From an uncultured Jannaschia sp. (GTDB taxonomy: Bacteria; Pseudomonadota; Alphaproteobacteria; Rhodobacterales; Rhodobacteraceae): a DNA stretch of 64,000 nucleotides. The position numbers were made by a program, and so were the translations under genes. The notes below the pieces were generated by a model, which worked only from the letters and a program-made list of their open reading frames with translations, searched no databases and was not told where the DNA came from. Shown here piece by piece: positions 1 through 9,744 of the stretch. Every line of letters begins with the position of its first letter. The first letter of the stretch is position 1. The DNA is taken from assembly GCF_947494025.1 (NCBI RefSeq), contig NZ_CANLTQ010000001.1, forward strand, positions 558,001-622,000, given 5' to 3'.

Positions 1-187
1 GGCCGAGCAGCGTTTCCGAACGGCCCCCGGTATAGGCGTGGGCCGTGTCGAAGAAATTGATGCCGGCCGCGCGGCAGGTTTCGTACATGGCGCGCGACGC
101 GGTCTCGTCGGCATTGCCGCCGAATTGCATGGCGCCGAAGCAGAGGGGCGAAAGGGCGGAGCCATCGGAGGCTGTGATGGTGTGCAT
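1..187 (-). CDS. Aldo/keto reductase, N-terminal part (cut by window edge)
   Basis: About 62 N-terminal residues are visible. They begin MHTITASDGS and contain the first strand of an aldo/keto reductase barrel and the motif FDTAHAYTGG, whose Asp and Tyr are the usual NADPH-dependent catalytic residues. The substrate cannot be told. In-frame ATGs also lie at 193 and 202, and no clear ribosome binding site separates the three; 187 gives the usual family N-terminus. The gene lies downstream of the BMP binding-protein gene on the same strand, with a GC hairpin between them, so it may or may not belong to that operon. Confidence 0.75.
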   Translation of the reverse strand, partial: MHTITASDGSALSPLCFGAMQFGGNADETASRAMYETCRAAGINFFDTAHAYTGGRSETLLG

Positions 188-248
188 GCCCATTCGTGCC
201 ATGCGCGGCCGCATCCGCCAAGTCCCGGCGGTGCGGCATGGCGGCCCC

Positions 249-272
249 GGCGGACGGGACGGGTCGTCCGCC
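249..272 (-). terminator. GC-rich hairpin after BMP gene
   Basis: A perfect 8-base stem (249-256 with 265-272) with an 8-base loop follows the stop of the binding-protein gene. There is no T run after it, so it may be a weak terminator, a processing site or a 3' end stabiliser. Confidence 0.35.
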
Positions 273-298
273 CGGCCGCGAGGGCCGCCGACGCGGAC

Positions 299-1387
299 TC
301 AGTTCGGGATTTCGCCCGTGATCCCCTCGACATAGAAATCCATGCCGGCGAGCTCGCCATCCTCGGCCACCTCGCCCTCGGCCAGCCATTCGCTGCCGTC
401 CTGCTTGTTGATGGGGCCGGTGAACGGGTGGTAGCTGCCGTCCGAGATGTTCGCGATCATCTCCTCGGCGGCGGCCTTGGCCTCCGCGGGCACGGCGTCG
501 GTGATCTCCCCGATCACGACTTCGCCCTCCGGCATGCCGCCCCAGCTCGCCTGCTGCTTCCAGGTCCCGTCCATCACCGCGCCGACCCGGTCGATGTAAT
601 AGGGCGCCCAGTTGTCGATGATCGAGGCGACCCGCGGTTCGGGCTTGAACTCGGCCATGTCGGAGGCCTGCCCGAAGGTGAAGACGCGGCCGCCATTCGC
701 GTTGGCCTCCTCCGCGGCGGCCTGCGGCGCGGTCGAGTCGGTGTGCTGCAGGATGACGTCCACGCCCTGGTCGATCATCGCGCGCGCGGCGTCGGCCTCC
801 TTGGCGGGGTCGAACCAGGTATAGGCCCAGGTCACGACCATCTCGACATCGGGGTTGATCTTCCTGGCGTGCAGGTAGGACGAGTTGATGCCCTGGATGT
901 TCTCGGGGATCGGGAAGGAGCCGATATAGCCGATCTTGTTCGTTTCGGTGAGGTAGCCCGCCAGCGTGCCCAGCACGGCCCGACCCTCGTAGAAGCGCGC
1001 GTCGTAGGTGGAGACGTTCGGATGCTCGCGCTTGTAGCCGGTCGCGTGCTCGAACTTCACGTCGGGGAACTTGGCGGCGACCGCGTTGGTCGCGTCGCCG
1101 AAGCCGAACGAGGTGGTGAAGATGATGTCCGCGCCGCCGAGCGCCATCTGCGTGATCGCCCGCTCCGCGTCGGCGCCCTCGGGGACCGATTCCTGGTACA
1201 CGGTCTCGACCCGGTCGCCGAATTCCTCCTCGAGCGCGAGGCGGCCCTGGTCATGCTGATAGGTCCAGCCGCCGTCGCCGATCGGGCCGACATAGATGAA
1301 CCCGACCTTGGTGGGGTCGTCCTGTGCCATGGCCGGGCCGGCGAGGCCGAGCGTCGCCGCAAGGGCGAGGAATGTCTTGAACGTCAT
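299..1387 (-). CDS. BMP-family ABC transporter substrate-binding protein
   Basis: This is the periplasmic binding protein of a nucleoside- or purine-type ABC importer (BMP/PnrA family), 362 residues, the usual family length. The N-terminus MTFKTFLALAATLGLAGPAMA is a classic Sec signal peptide with an AMA cleavage site. The mature protein starts with KVGFIYVGPIGDGGWTYQHDQGR, the conserved first strand of the family, followed by the GADIIFTTSFGF segment. It lacks a lipobox, as expected for a Gram-negative periplasmic protein. It is the last transporter gene in the run xdhA-B-C-ATPase-permease-permease-BMP, so the ligand is probably a purine base, nucleoside or related ureide. The ligand assignment is inference. 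Confidence 0.92.
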   Translation of the reverse strand: MTFKTFLALAATLGLAGPAMAQDDPTKVGFIYVGPIGDGGWTYQHDQGRLALEEEFGDRVETVYQESVPEGADAERAITQMALGGADIIFTTSFGFGDATNAVAAKFPDVKFEHATGYKREHPNVSTYDARFYEGRAVLGTLAGYLTETNKIGYIGSFPIPENIQGINSSYLHARKINPDVEMVVTWAYTWFDPAKEADAARAMIDQGVDVILQHTDSTAPQAAAEEANANGGRVFTFGQASDMAEFKPEPRVASIIDNWAPYYIDRVGAVMDGTWKQQASWGGMPEGEVVIGEITDAVPAEAKAAAEEMIANISDGSYHPFTGPINKQDGSEWLAEGEVAEDGELAGMDFYVEGITGEIPN

Positions 1388-1414
1388 GGAAAGCTCCCGG
1401 TTGGATCGCCCCTC

Positions 1415-2344
1415 TCAGGTGGAGGCGTGGAAAGGTCTGGCCAGATCGGCGGGGGCGGCCCCGCCCCGTCCGGCGCGGACGGATATGAGCACGAGGACGA
1501 GGATGGTGACAAGGTAGGGCGCGGCCGAGAGCAGCTCGACCGGGACGCGCGCGCCCGCCGTCTGCAGGTTGAGCTGCAGAACCGTGATGCCGCCGAAAAG
1601 ATAGGCGCCGACCAGAACCCGCTCCGCCCGCCAGGAGGCGAAGACCACGATGGCGAGCGCGATCCAGCCCGCCCCGGCGGTCATCCCCTCGGTCCATTGC
1701 GGCACCCGCACGAGCGAAAGGTAGGCTCCGCCGAGCCCCGCGCAGGCGCCGCCGAAGGCGATCGCCAGCATCCGGACCCGGCGCACGTGGTAGCCGAGCG
1801 CGTGGGCGGCGTCGTGGCTTTCCCCCACCGCGCGCAGGATCAGGCCCGCACGGGTGAAGCGCAGGAACGCCCAGACGCCCAGGACGAGGAGAAGGGAAAG
1901 ATAGACGATCGGGTCGTGCCCGAAAACGACGCGGCCGACGAAAGGCAGATCGGAGAGCGCGCCGAGGTCGATCCGGCCGAGCGAGGTCGCCTTGATCCCG
2001 ACATAGCCCTGCCCGATCAGCGCGGAAAGCCCCAGCCCGAACAGCGTGAGCGCGAGACCCGTCGCCACCTGGTTCGACAGCAGCACCTGCGTCAGCAACC
2101 CGAACAGGAGCGCCATCGCCGCGCCCCCGATCGCCGCGGCGAGGAACCCGGCCCAGGGCGAGCCGGTCTCGATGGCGGCGACGAAGCCGGTCACGGCGCC
2201 CATGATCATCATCCCCTCCACCCCGAGGTTCAGGACGCCGGCCTTCTCGACCACCATCTCGCCGAGGGCCGCGAGCAGGATCGGCGTCGCCGCGACCATG
2301 AGCGAGGCGACGAGAAGCGTGGGGGAGATCGCGGAAAGGTCCAT
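1415..2344 (-). CDS. ABC transporter permease (BMP/nucleoside type), second
   Basis: A 309-residue inner-membrane permease with about eight to nine hydrophobic segments, starting MDLSAISPTLL. The segment GEMVVEKAGVLNLGVEGMMIMGA is the hallmark of the NupQ/YufQ-like half of BMP-type importers. An upstream in-frame extension exists but is arginine- and cysteine-rich and overlaps the preceding gene, so the ATG at 2344 is preferred. It forms a heterodimeric pore with the permease encoded just upstream (58-base gap). Confidence 0.92.
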   Translation of the reverse strand: MDLSAISPTLLVASLMVAATPILLAALGEMVVEKAGVLNLGVEGMMIMGAVTGFVAAIETGSPWAGFLAAAIGGAAMALLFGLLTQVLLSNQVATGLALTLFGLGLSALIGQGYVGIKATSLGRIDLGALSDLPFVGRVVFGHDPIVYLSLLLVLGVWAFLRFTRAGLILRAVGESHDAAHALGYHVRRVRMLAIAFGGACAGLGGAYLSLVRVPQWTEGMTAGAGWIALAIVVFASWRAERVLVGAYLFGGITVLQLNLQTAGARVPVELLSAAPYLVTILVLVLISVRAGRGGAAPADLARPFHAST

Positions 2345-2402
2345 CAGCCAGGCTCGCCTTGTGGTCGCGGGCGGCGGCGGGCGGCCGGGCACACAGCTCC
2401 GC

Positions 2403-3485
2403 TCATGCCAACGCCCCCCGTCCGACCCGCACCCGGAAGTTCGACAGCACGTCCACCGCCAGCAGGAAGAACAGCAACATCCCCTGGAACGCGCTGATCG
2501 CGGCGCCGGGAATGCCGAGATTGGCCGCCGCGTTGTCGCCGCCCACATAGGTCACCGCCATCAGAAGCCCCGCCGCGACGATGCCGAGCGGATTCAGCCG
2601 TCCAAGGAACGCGACGATGATCGCGGTGAATCCGTAGCCGCTCGCGAAGTCGATGCTGATCTGTCCCGCCGGGCCCGTCACCTCGAAGAGCCCCGCCAGT
2701 CCCGCGAGCAGGCCCGACAGGCCGAGGCAGAAGAGCACCAGCCGCGCCGGCGCCACGCCCGCGAAACGCGCCGCGCGGGGCGCCTGCCCGGCCAGGCGGA
2801 TGTGGAAGCCCATCAGGTGTCGGGTCATTAGCACATGCGCGAAGATCACCGCGATCACGGCCGCGACCACGCCCCAGTGCATTCCTGTCCCCGCGATCAG
2901 CTCGGGGTTCGCCGATGCCTCCCACTGCGCGAGGTTGCGCGAGCCCGGAAAGCCCACCGCCTCGGGGTTGCGGAGCCAGCCCACCGCGGCCGAGGCCAGA
3001 AGATTGTCGGCCACGTAGACCAGCATCAGCGAGACGAGGATCTCGTTCGTGCCGAGCGTGACCTTCAGCACCGCCGGGATCATCGCCCAGAGAAATCCGC
3101 CCAGCGCGCCGCACACGACCATCAGCGGGAAGATCAGCACGCTCTCGGACGGATGGAAGGCCAGCCCCGCCGCCGCGCCCGCGATGGCGCCCACGATGTA
3201 CTGCCCCTCCGCCCCGATGTTCCAGATGCCGGCGCGGAACCCGATGGCCAGCCCCGCCGCGATGAGGACGAGCGGCGCGGCCTTCACCAGAAGCTGTGCC
3301 CGGAAGTACCACGCGAACTCGCCCATGACCGGATCCCAGAAGATCGTGCGCAGCGCCTCCACCGGATCCTTGCCCAGGGCCGCGAACATCAGCCCGCCCG
3401 CCATCATCGTCAGCGCGACGGCGAGGAGCGGCGAGGCCGCGCCCCAGGCGCGCGACGGCGTCGGGCGACGCTCCAGCCGGATCAC
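2403..3485 (-). CDS. ABC transporter permease (BMP/nucleoside type), first
   Basis: A 360-residue permease matching the NupP/YufP-like half of BMP-type importers. After a short cytoplasmic lead, a series of hydrophobic segments is followed by GFRAGIWNIGAEGQYIVGA, the conserved EAA-like coupling region of this family. It is encoded 24 bases after the ATPase gene. The pair of different permeases plus one double ATPase is the standard set for this transporter class. Confidence 0.92.
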   Translation of the reverse strand: MIRLERRPTPSRAWGAASPLLAVALTMMAGGLMFAALGKDPVEALRTIFWDPVMGEFAWYFRAQLLVKAAPLVLIAAGLAIGFRAGIWNIGAEGQYIVGAIAGAAAGLAFHPSESVLIFPLMVVCGALGGFLWAMIPAVLKVTLGTNEILVSLMLVYVADNLLASAAVGWLRNPEAVGFPGSRNLAQWEASANPELIAGTGMHWGVVAAVIAVIFAHVLMTRHLMGFHIRLAGQAPRAARFAGVAPARLVLFCLGLSGLLAGLAGLFEVTGPAGQISIDFASGYGFTAIIVAFLGRLNPLGIVAAGLLMAVTYVGGDNAAANLGIPGAAISAFQGMLLFFLLAVDVLSNFRVRVGRGALA

Positions 3486-3509
3486 GCCGGCGCCCCGCGA
3501 ACGGACGGC

Positions 3510-5024
3510 TCAGGCATGCGTCGCCTCCATGTCATGCGCCCCGCCCAGCATCAGGCCGACCCGCTCCATCGTCAGCTCCGCCGTGGGCACGGGCGTGCCG
3601 AGCCGCCCGGCGTTCAGCGCGGCGAAGCGGTCGGAGATTTCCAGAAGCTCGTCGAGATCCTGCGAAACGACGATCACGCCCGCACCTCCGGCGGCGAGGT
3701 CGAGCAGAGCCTGCCGGATGGCGCCCGCCGCCGCCGCGTCCACGCCCCAGGTCGGCTGGTTCACGACCAGCACGCGGGGTTCCTGCAGGACCTCGCGACC
3801 GATCACGAACTTCTGCAGGTTGCCACCCGACAGGCTGCGCGCGGCGACCCCGGCCCCGGGCGTGCGGACGTCGAAGCGGGCGATGACCTCGTCCGCGAAG
3901 TCCCGCGCACGGCCCCAGTCGAGAAAGCCGCGCCGGAGCATCCCCTTCCGCGCCGCGCCCGTCAGCGCCGCGTTCTCGGTCAGCGTCATGTCCGGCGCGG
4001 CGGCATGGCCCAGCCGCTCCTCCGGCCCGGTCAGAAGCCCCGCCCGGCGCCGCGCGACGGGCCCGAGGCGGGAGACGTCGGCGCCCTCGAAGACGACCGA
4101 ACCGGGCGTCGCGAGGCGCTCGCCCGACAGCGCGGCCAGCAGCTCGTCCTGTCCGTTTCCCGCGACCCCGCCGATGCCCAGAACCTCGCCCGCGCGGAGC
4201 TCGAACGACACCTCGCGAAGCGGCATGCCGAATTGCGACAGGGGCGGCAGCGACAATGCCTCGACGCGCAAGAGCGTGTCCCCAGGCGCCCCCCCGCCCG
4301 CCTTCGGCGCGGAGAGCTTCGCGCCCACCATCCGCTCGGCAAGCTCCGCCGCCGAGGTCTCGCGCGGGTCGCATCCGCCCACCACGCGCCCACCCCTGAG
4401 GATCGTGGCGGCGTCGCACAGCGCGCGGATCTCCTCGAGCTTGTGGGAGATGTAGAGGATCGACGTCCCTTGCGCCGAAAGCTGCCGGAGCGTGGCGAAG
4501 AGGATCCCCACCTCCTGCGGGGTCAGGACACTGGTCGGCTCGTCCATGATGAGAAGGCGCGGCTCCTGCAGGAGGCAACGCACGATCTCCACCCGCTGCC
4601 GCTCTCCCGCCGACAGGTCGCCCACCCGCCGCGCGGGATCGAGCGGCAGGCCGTATTCCTCCGACACGGCGCGGATGCGGCGGGCGAGGTCGCGGATGGG
4701 CGGCGGCGTCTCCATGCCGAGCGCCACGTTCTCGGCCACGCTCAGCGCGTCGAACAGGCTGAAATGCTGGAACACCATCGCAACGCCCGCCGCCCGCGCC
4801 TCGCGCGGCTCGGTCGGGGCGAAAGGGTATCCGTCAAGACGCATCCGCCCCCGGTCGGGCTTGACCAAGCCGTAGATCGTCTTGACCAGCGTCGACTTGC
4901 CCGCCCCGTTCTCGCCCAGAAGCGCATGAACCCCGCCGCGCGCGATGGCGAAGGACACGTCGTCGTTGGCCACCACGCCGGGATAGGCCTTGGTCAGCCC
5001 CTCGAGTTCCAGAAGTGCGGTCAA
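3510..5024 (-). CDS. ABC transporter double ATPase (BMP/nucleoside type)
   Basis: A 504-residue protein with two fused ATPase domains, like YufO/RbsA. The first half has Walker A GENGAGKST, signature LSAGE and Walker B LLIMDEPT. The second half has the degenerate Walker A GVAGNGQDE, signature LSGGN and an altered Walker B ending VVNQPTWGVD, so only one site is likely to hydrolyse ATP, as is common in this class. The start is a TTG whose last two bases share the TGA stop of xdhC, preceded by GAGGGG about 10 bases away. No ATG makes sense, because upstream residues are low-complexity arginine-rich translation. The overlap argues for coupling of purine oxidation and uptake. Confidence 0.92.
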   Translation of the reverse strand: MTALLELEGLTKAYPGVVANDDVSFAIARGGVHALLGENGAGKSTLVKTIYGLVKPDRGRMRLDGYPFAPTEPREARAAGVAMVFQHFSLFDALSVAENVALGMETPPPIRDLARRIRAVSEEYGLPLDPARRVGDLSAGERQRVEIVRCLLQEPRLLIMDEPTSVLTPQEVGILFATLRQLSAQGTSILYISHKLEEIRALCDAATILRGGRVVGGCDPRETSAAELAERMVGAKLSAPKAGGGAPGDTLLRVEALSLPPLSQFGMPLREVSFELRAGEVLGIGGVAGNGQDELLAALSGERLATPGSVVFEGADVSRLGPVARRRAGLLTGPEERLGHAAAPDMTLTENAALTGAARKGMLRRGFLDWGRARDFADEVIARFDVRTPGAGVAARSLSGGNLQKFVIGREVLQEPRVLVVNQPTWGVDAAAAGAIRQALLDLAAGGAGVIVVSQDLDELLEISDRFAALNAGRLGTPVPTAELTMERVGLMLGGAHDMEATHA

Positions 5025-5905
5025 GCGCGCGTCCCCTCGTGCGCCTCTGCGGGCGCGTCGCCGGAGAGTAGACTCGCCGCCACGCCCACGGCAATGGCCT
5101 GGGGGTGCTTGCCCAGACGCGTGTCGCCGATCGGGCAGCGGATGCGCGCGATCGCCTCCCTTTCGTGCCCGAGCGCCGCGAGCCGCGACCGGAACCGCGC
5201 CCATTTCGTGGCCGACCCGATCAGCCCGCAGGACGCGAAGCCCCGTTCCAGCGCCGCGTGGCAGAGCGCGAAGTCGATCTCATGGCTGTAGGTCAGAATG
5301 AGGTGATGCGCGTCGCCCGGCGCATGCGCCATCGCGCGCGGCATGTCGGCCGCGACAAGCCGCGTAACCCCATCCGGCACCGTGCCGAACCGCGCGGCGG
5401 CAACGTCGGCCCAGGTGATCGCGAGCGCCGGCAGGGGCGCCAGCACGCCCGCGAGCGCCGCCCCGACATGGCCCGCCCCCCAGATCCAGACGGGTCGCGC
5501 CGCCGGGGCCGCCTCCTCCCGCAACCAGCCTTCGGCGAAGGCGAAACCGCGCAGTCCGGGCGCCGGCCGCGTTCCCTCCACCCGCCGGAGCCACGGCAGG
5601 TCCGGCACCGTGTCGAGCCGTTCGAAGACCAGCGTCACCGCGCCGCCGCAGCATTGCGCGAGCGCGGGGCCGAGCGGCATCCGCTCCACCCGCGGCCCGC
5701 CCGAGGCCAGCACCTCCCGCGCGAGTCCGAGCGCCCGCCATTCCAGCGCCCCGCCGCCGATCGTGCCGTCGAAGCCGTCCGCCCAGACGACCATCGACGT
5801 TCCCGCCCCGCGCGGCACCGACCCCCGCGCCTCCGCGACCAGGATCCGGACGACCGGCCCATGCGCCACGATCAGCGCGCCCAGCCGCGCCGCGTCGAGG
5901 CTCAC
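5021..5905 (-). CDS. xdhC: Xanthine dehydrogenase accessory protein XdhC
   Basis: A 294-residue protein that in Rhodobacter binds molybdenum cofactor, promotes its sulfuration and inserts it into xanthine dehydrogenase. The N-terminal part has EARGSVPRGAGTSMVV and GTIGGGALEW with the QCCGG cysteine pair. The C-terminal half carries a Rossmann fold starting VWIWGAGHVGAAL and the family ending RIRCPIGDTRLGKHPQAIAV. It overlaps xdhB upstream by 4 bases (ATGA) and the transporter ATPase downstream by 4 bases (TTGA). Confidence 0.95.
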   Translation of the reverse strand: MSLDAARLGALIVAHGPVVRILVAEARGSVPRGAGTSMVVWADGFDGTIGGGALEWRALGLAREVLASGGPRVERMPLGPALAQCCGGAVTLVFERLDTVPDLPWLRRVEGTRPAPGLRGFAFAEGWLREEAAPAARPVWIWGAGHVGAALAGVLAPLPALAITWADVAAARFGTVPDGVTRLVAADMPRAMAHAPGDAHHLILTYSHEIDFALCHAALERGFASCGLIGSATKWARFRSRLAALGHEREAIARIRCPIGDTRLGKHPQAIAVGVAASLLSGDAPAEAHEGTRA

Positions 5906-8232
5906 CCGAGCCGCCGCACCGCGCCCAGCACGCGCTCCGCCGTCGCCGGCGCGTCGAGCGCGGGGTAGCCCGTCCCGCAGGCCGCCACCGCGTCCGAGAG
6001 CGCGAGGAACACGCTAATCCCGTGCATCAAGGGCGGCTCGCCCACGGCCTTTGAGCGGTAGATCGTTTCTTCGGGATTCGGCGCATCCCAGAGCGCGACC
6101 TCGAAGACCTCCGGCACATCCGAGGCACAGGGGATCTTGTAGGTCGAAGGCGCATGCGTCCGGAGCCGCCCGGCCGCGTCCCAGACCAGCTCCTCCGTCG
6201 TGAGCCAGCCCGCGCCCTGCACGAAGCCGCCCTCGATCTGACCGAGGTCGAGCGCCGGATTCAGCGAGGCGCCGGCATCGTGGAGGATGTCGGTCCTGAG
6301 GATCCGGTTCTCCCCCGTGAGCGTGTCGATCACCACCTCGGAGCAGGCCGCGCCGTAGGCGAAGTAGTAGAACGGCCGCCCCCGGCCCGCCGCCCGGTCC
6401 CACTCGATCTCCGGCGTGGCGTAGAAGCCCGTCGCGGAGAGCGAGACACGGCCCGCATAGGCCATCGCCGCTGCCTCCTCGAACGGATAGGTCGCGCCGC
6501 CGACCGATACCGCGTCATCCGCGAAGACGACCGATGCCGTCTCCGCCTGATGCGTCTCGGCCAGAAACGCCGCGATCCGGTCGCGGATCGTATCGCAGGC
6601 CGCGCGCACCGCCATCCCGTTCAGATCCGCTCCCGAGGAGGCCGCCGTGGCCGAGGTGTTCGGGACCTTGCCCGTATCCGTCGCCGTCACCCGCACGCGC
6701 GCCAGATCGCAGCCGAAACGGTCGGCCGCCACCTGCACGACCTTGGAATGCAGCCCCTGCCCCATCTCCGTCCCGCCGTGGTTCAGATGGATCGAGCCGT
6801 CGGCATAGACGTGGACCAGCGCTCCCGCCTGATTGAGATGCGTGAGCGTGAAGCTGATCCCGAACTTCACCGGCGTCAGCGCGATCCCGCGCTTCAGGAC
6901 CGGGTTCGCCGTGTTCCATTCGGCCACACGCCGGCGCCGCCCCGCATAGTCGCAGCTTTCAGCCAGCCGCGCGGTCAGCGCGCCAAGGCAGGAATCCGTG
7001 ACCGCCTGGCCGTAATGCGTCCGGCCCGTCCCGCCCATCGGCGTCTTTGCTTTCGAAATATCCCCGCCGGAGGCTCTTCCCGCGCCCCGCGCGTCCGCGT
7101 AGAAGTTCGCCCGCCTGATCTCCAGCGGATCGCGCCCGACCGCATGCGCGACATGGTCCATCACCCGCTCGATCCCGAGCATGCCCTGCGGCCCGCCGAA
7201 GCCGCGGAAGGCGGTGGCGGACTGGGTGTTTGTGCGAAGCCGCCAGCTCTCGATCGACATGGCGGGGATGTCGTAGGCGTTGTCGGCGTGCAGCATCGCC
7301 CGGTCGGCCACCGGCAGCGACAGGTCCTGGCTCCAGCCGCAGCGCGTCCAGTGCCGGAACCGCACGGCCAGCACCCGGCCCGCGTCGTCGTGTCCGACCT
7401 CGTAGGCCACACGGAAGTCGTGCCGCTTGCCGGTCACGACGAAATCGTCGTCGCGGTCGTAGCGCATCCGGCACGCGCGGCCCGTCCGCTCGGCCGCGAC
7501 GGCGCAGGCAACGGCGAGCGCGTTGCCCTGGCTCTCCTTGCCGCCGAACGCCCCGCCCATGCGCCGGACCTCGGAGCGGACCGCATGCATCGCCACGCCC
7601 AGCGCCTCGGCCACCTTGTGCTGGATCTCGGTCGGGTGCTGGGTCGATGTCAGAACGTGCATCTCCCCCGCCTCGGACGGGATCGCCAACGCGGCGTGAC
7701 CTTCGAGGTAGAAATGCTCCTGTCCACCGATCTCGATCCGGCCCTCCAGGCGGTGCGCCGCCGCCGCAAGGCCCGCCGCCACATCCCCGTCCGTCCACAG
7801 GCGCGGTCCGCCGTCGAACCAGCTTTCCGCCGCAAGCGCGGCCTCGATGTCGAGAATCGCGGACGCCTCCGTCACGCGCGCCTCGTGCAGCCGCGCCGCC
7901 CGCCGGGCGGCGAGATGCGTGTCGGCGAGGACCAGATAGAGCGGCTGTCCCGCGTAGTGGATCTCGCCCGTGCAGAGGAGCGGCTCGTCCCCGTTCGAGG
8001 GCGAACAATCCGGCATCGGGTCCAGATCCTCGGCCGTCAGCACCGCCACCACGCCCGGCGCAGCGCGCACCGCCGACAGGTCGAGCGCGTCGAGCCGCCC
8101 CCGCGCCACCTCCGACAGCCCGAAGGCCAGATGCAGGCAGCCCTTCGGCGCGGGAATGTCATCGGTGTAGCGTGCCGTGCCGGTGACATGGAGGCGCGCG
8201 CTCTCGTGCGGGAGGGGCTTCGCGACGCTCAT
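5902..8232 (-). CDS. xdhB: Xanthine dehydrogenase molybdenum-binding subunit
   Basis: A 776-residue large subunit that oxidises hypoxanthine and xanthine to urate at a molybdopterin centre. Visible signatures are the N-terminal [14 protein letters not shown], the substrate-channel [22 protein letters not shown] with the molybdenum-site Arg region, [12 protein letters not shown], and near the C-terminus KAVGEPPLM with the catalytic Glu. It starts at an ATG overlapping the xdhA stop by 4 bases. Length and motif order match bacterial two-subunit xanthine dehydrogenases, and all key residues I looked for are present. Confidence 0.97.
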   Translation of the reverse strand: MSVAKPLPHESARLHVTGTARYTDDIPAPKGCLHLAFGLSEVARGRLDALDLSAVRAAPGVVAVLTAEDLDPMPDCSPSNGDEPLLCTGEIHYAGQPLYLVLADTHLAARRAARLHEARVTEASAILDIEAALAAESWFDGGPRLWTDGDVAAGLAAAAHRLEGRIEIGGQEHFYLEGHAALAIPSEAGEMHVLTSTQHPTEIQHKVAEALGVAMHAVRSEVRRMGGAFGGKESQGNALAVACAVAAERTGRACRMRYDRDDDFVVTGKRHDFRVAYEVGHDDAGRVLAVRFRHWTRCGWSQDLSLPVADRAMLHADNAYDIPAMSIESWRLRTNTQSATAFRGFGGPQGMLGIERVMDHVAHAVGRDPLEIRRANFYADARGAGRASGGDISKAKTPMGGTGRTHYGQAVTDSCLGALTARLAESCDYAGRRRRVAEWNTANPVLKRGIALTPVKFGISFTLTHLNQAGALVHVYADGSIHLNHGGTEMGQGLHSKVVQVAADRFGCDLARVRVTATDTGKVPNTSATAASSGADLNGMAVRAACDTIRDRIAAFLAETHQAETASVVFADDAVSVGGATYPFEEAAAMAYAGRVSLSATGFYATPEIEWDRAAGRGRPFYYFAYGAACSEVVIDTLTGENRILRTDILHDAGASLNPALDLGQIEGGFVQGAGWLTTEELVWDAAGRLRTHAPSTYKIPCASDVPEVFEVALWDAPNPEETIYRSKAVGEPPLMHGISVFLALSDAVAACGTGYPALDAPATAERVLGAVRRLG

Positions 8233-9587
8233 GCCCGCACCGCGAGGATCGAGGGCGCGTCCGTGGCCAGCCGCCGCAGCATCCCCTGCGCCGCCTGCAA
8301 CCGGTAGCCCGCCGAGGCGCGCATGTCCGAAAGGGGCGTAAAGTCCTCCGCCAGCGCCTCCGCCGCCGCCGCGAGCGCCTCCGCGTTCCGCGTCCGCCCC
8401 TCGAGCGCCGCCTCCGCGGCCCGCGCGCGTTTCGGGATGCCGGCCATTCCGCCGAAGGCGATCCGCACGCCGCGAAGCGCACCGTCGACCTCGGACAGGT
8501 TGAACGCGCCGCAAACGGCCGAGATGTCCTGATCGAACCGCTTCGACAGCTTGTGGCAGACGAGGCTGTCGGCTTGCCGGGGGATCGTCACCCCCGCGAC
8601 GAACTCGCCCGGTTGGCGATCCTGCCGGCCGTAATCGAGGTAGAAGTCCTCCAGCGGGATCGACCGCCGCGCCGCACCGCGCCGCAGGTGCAGCATGGCC
8701 CCCAGCGCGATCAGCGGCGGCGGCGAGTCCCCGATGGGCGAGCCGTTGGCGATATTTCCGCCGATCGTCGCCGCGTTGCGGACCTGCACGCTGCCGTAGC
8801 GGCGCAGGAGCTCGGCGAAGGACGGGTGGTGCGGTGCGATCGCCGCGCGCAGCGTCTCCGCATCGGTCATCGCGCCGATCTCGATGGCGTCGTCGGTCAC
8901 CGCGACGCCGCGCAGGTCGTCGCAACCGGCAAGGAAGGCGATCTCGTCCAGCGCGCGGAACTGCTTCGTCACCCATAGGCCGATATCGGTCGCCCCGGCG
9001 ACGAGCGTGGCGTCGGGATGCCCGACATACCAATCCGCCAGCTCGTCGGCGCTCCGCGGATGAAACGTGCGGGCATTCCGGACCGCCGGCGCGGGCGCCG
9101 TGTCACGCATGTGGTCCGGAACCGAGGCGTCCTCGACGTCTTGCGCCGCGCGCAGGATCGGGGCGTAGCCGGTGCAGCGGCAAAGGTTTCCCGCGATCTG
9201 ATCGGCATGATCGGTCGCGCCCCGCGCATGCGCCGCCGCCAGCGTGGTCACGAAGCCCGGCGTGCAGAACCCGCATTGCGAGCCGTGTCGGTCGATCATC
9301 GCCTGCTGCACCGGATGCATCGCGCCGTCCGGCCCCGTCAATCCCTCCACGGTCCGCACGGCACGCCCGGCGAGCTGCGGCAGGAACAGGATGCAGGCGT
9401 TGAGCGCGCGGGGTGCCTCGTCCGCGCCGGTCACGATGACGGAGCAGGCCCCGCAATCGCCTTCGTTGCAGCCTTCCTTCGTGCCCAGCAGCCCCGCCTC
9501 GGTCCGGAGCCAGTCGAGCAGCGTCGTAGTCGGATTGTCGGTCGTGGCGGTGACGTCCTCGCCGTTCAGACGGAAATCGATTTCCAT
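8229..9587 (-). CDS. xdhA: Xanthine dehydrogenase FeS/FAD subunit
   Basis: A 452-residue small subunit. Residues 1-75 form a plant-type 2Fe-2S domain (C40, C45, C48, C65) and residues 80-150 a second 2Fe-2S domain (C105, C108, C136, C138). After a linker comes the FAD-binding domain with [10 protein letters not shown] and [15 protein letters not shown], then the C-terminal CO-dehydrogenase flavoprotein domain. It passes electrons from the molybdenum subunit to NAD. It is the first gene of the purine operon, so the promoter should lie in 9588-9744. Confidence 0.97.
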   Translation of the reverse strand: MEIDFRLNGEDVTATTDNPTTTLLDWLRTEAGLLGTKEGCNEGDCGACSVIVTGADEAPRALNACILFLPQLAGRAVRTVEGLTGPDGAMHPVQQAMIDRHGSQCGFCTPGFVTTLAAAHARGATDHADQIAGNLCRCTGYAPILRAAQDVEDASVPDHMRDTAPAPAVRNARTFHPRSADELADWYVGHPDATLVAGATDIGLWVTKQFRALDEIAFLAGCDDLRGVAVTDDAIEIGAMTDAETLRAAIAPHHPSFAELLRRYGSVQVRNAATIGGNIANGSPIGDSPPPLIALGAMLHLRRGAARRSIPLEDFYLDYGRQDRQPGEFVAGVTIPRQADSLVCHKLSKRFDQDISAVCGAFNLSEVDGALRGVRIAFGGMAGIPKRARAAEAALEGRTRNAEALAAAAEALAEDFTPLSDMRASAGYRLQAAQGMLRRLATDAPSILAVRA

Positions 9588-9744
9588 GACACAGGGTCCG
9601 CCGCGTTACGGATGCCCCGAAGAGCCCCCCTCGATGCGGCGTAGAGGGGGCGGGTGGGCTCGATAGGAGCGCGCCCGCGCGGTGAATGCAAGGGGCAGAA
9701 GGAGCGCCGCCGCCCGACCGTGAGGCCGGACGCGTCCGGATCGT

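Noticed and set aside
3510-5024. Degenerate second Walker motifs read as a damaged gene
   Set aside because: Double ATPases of this transporter class often have one degenerate site, so it is not evidence for a pseudogene.
2835-5291. 818-codon open frame on plus across the transporter genes
   Set aside because: It is antisense to the permease and ATPase genes, which have clear motifs; composition is Arg/Pro/His-rich shadow translation.
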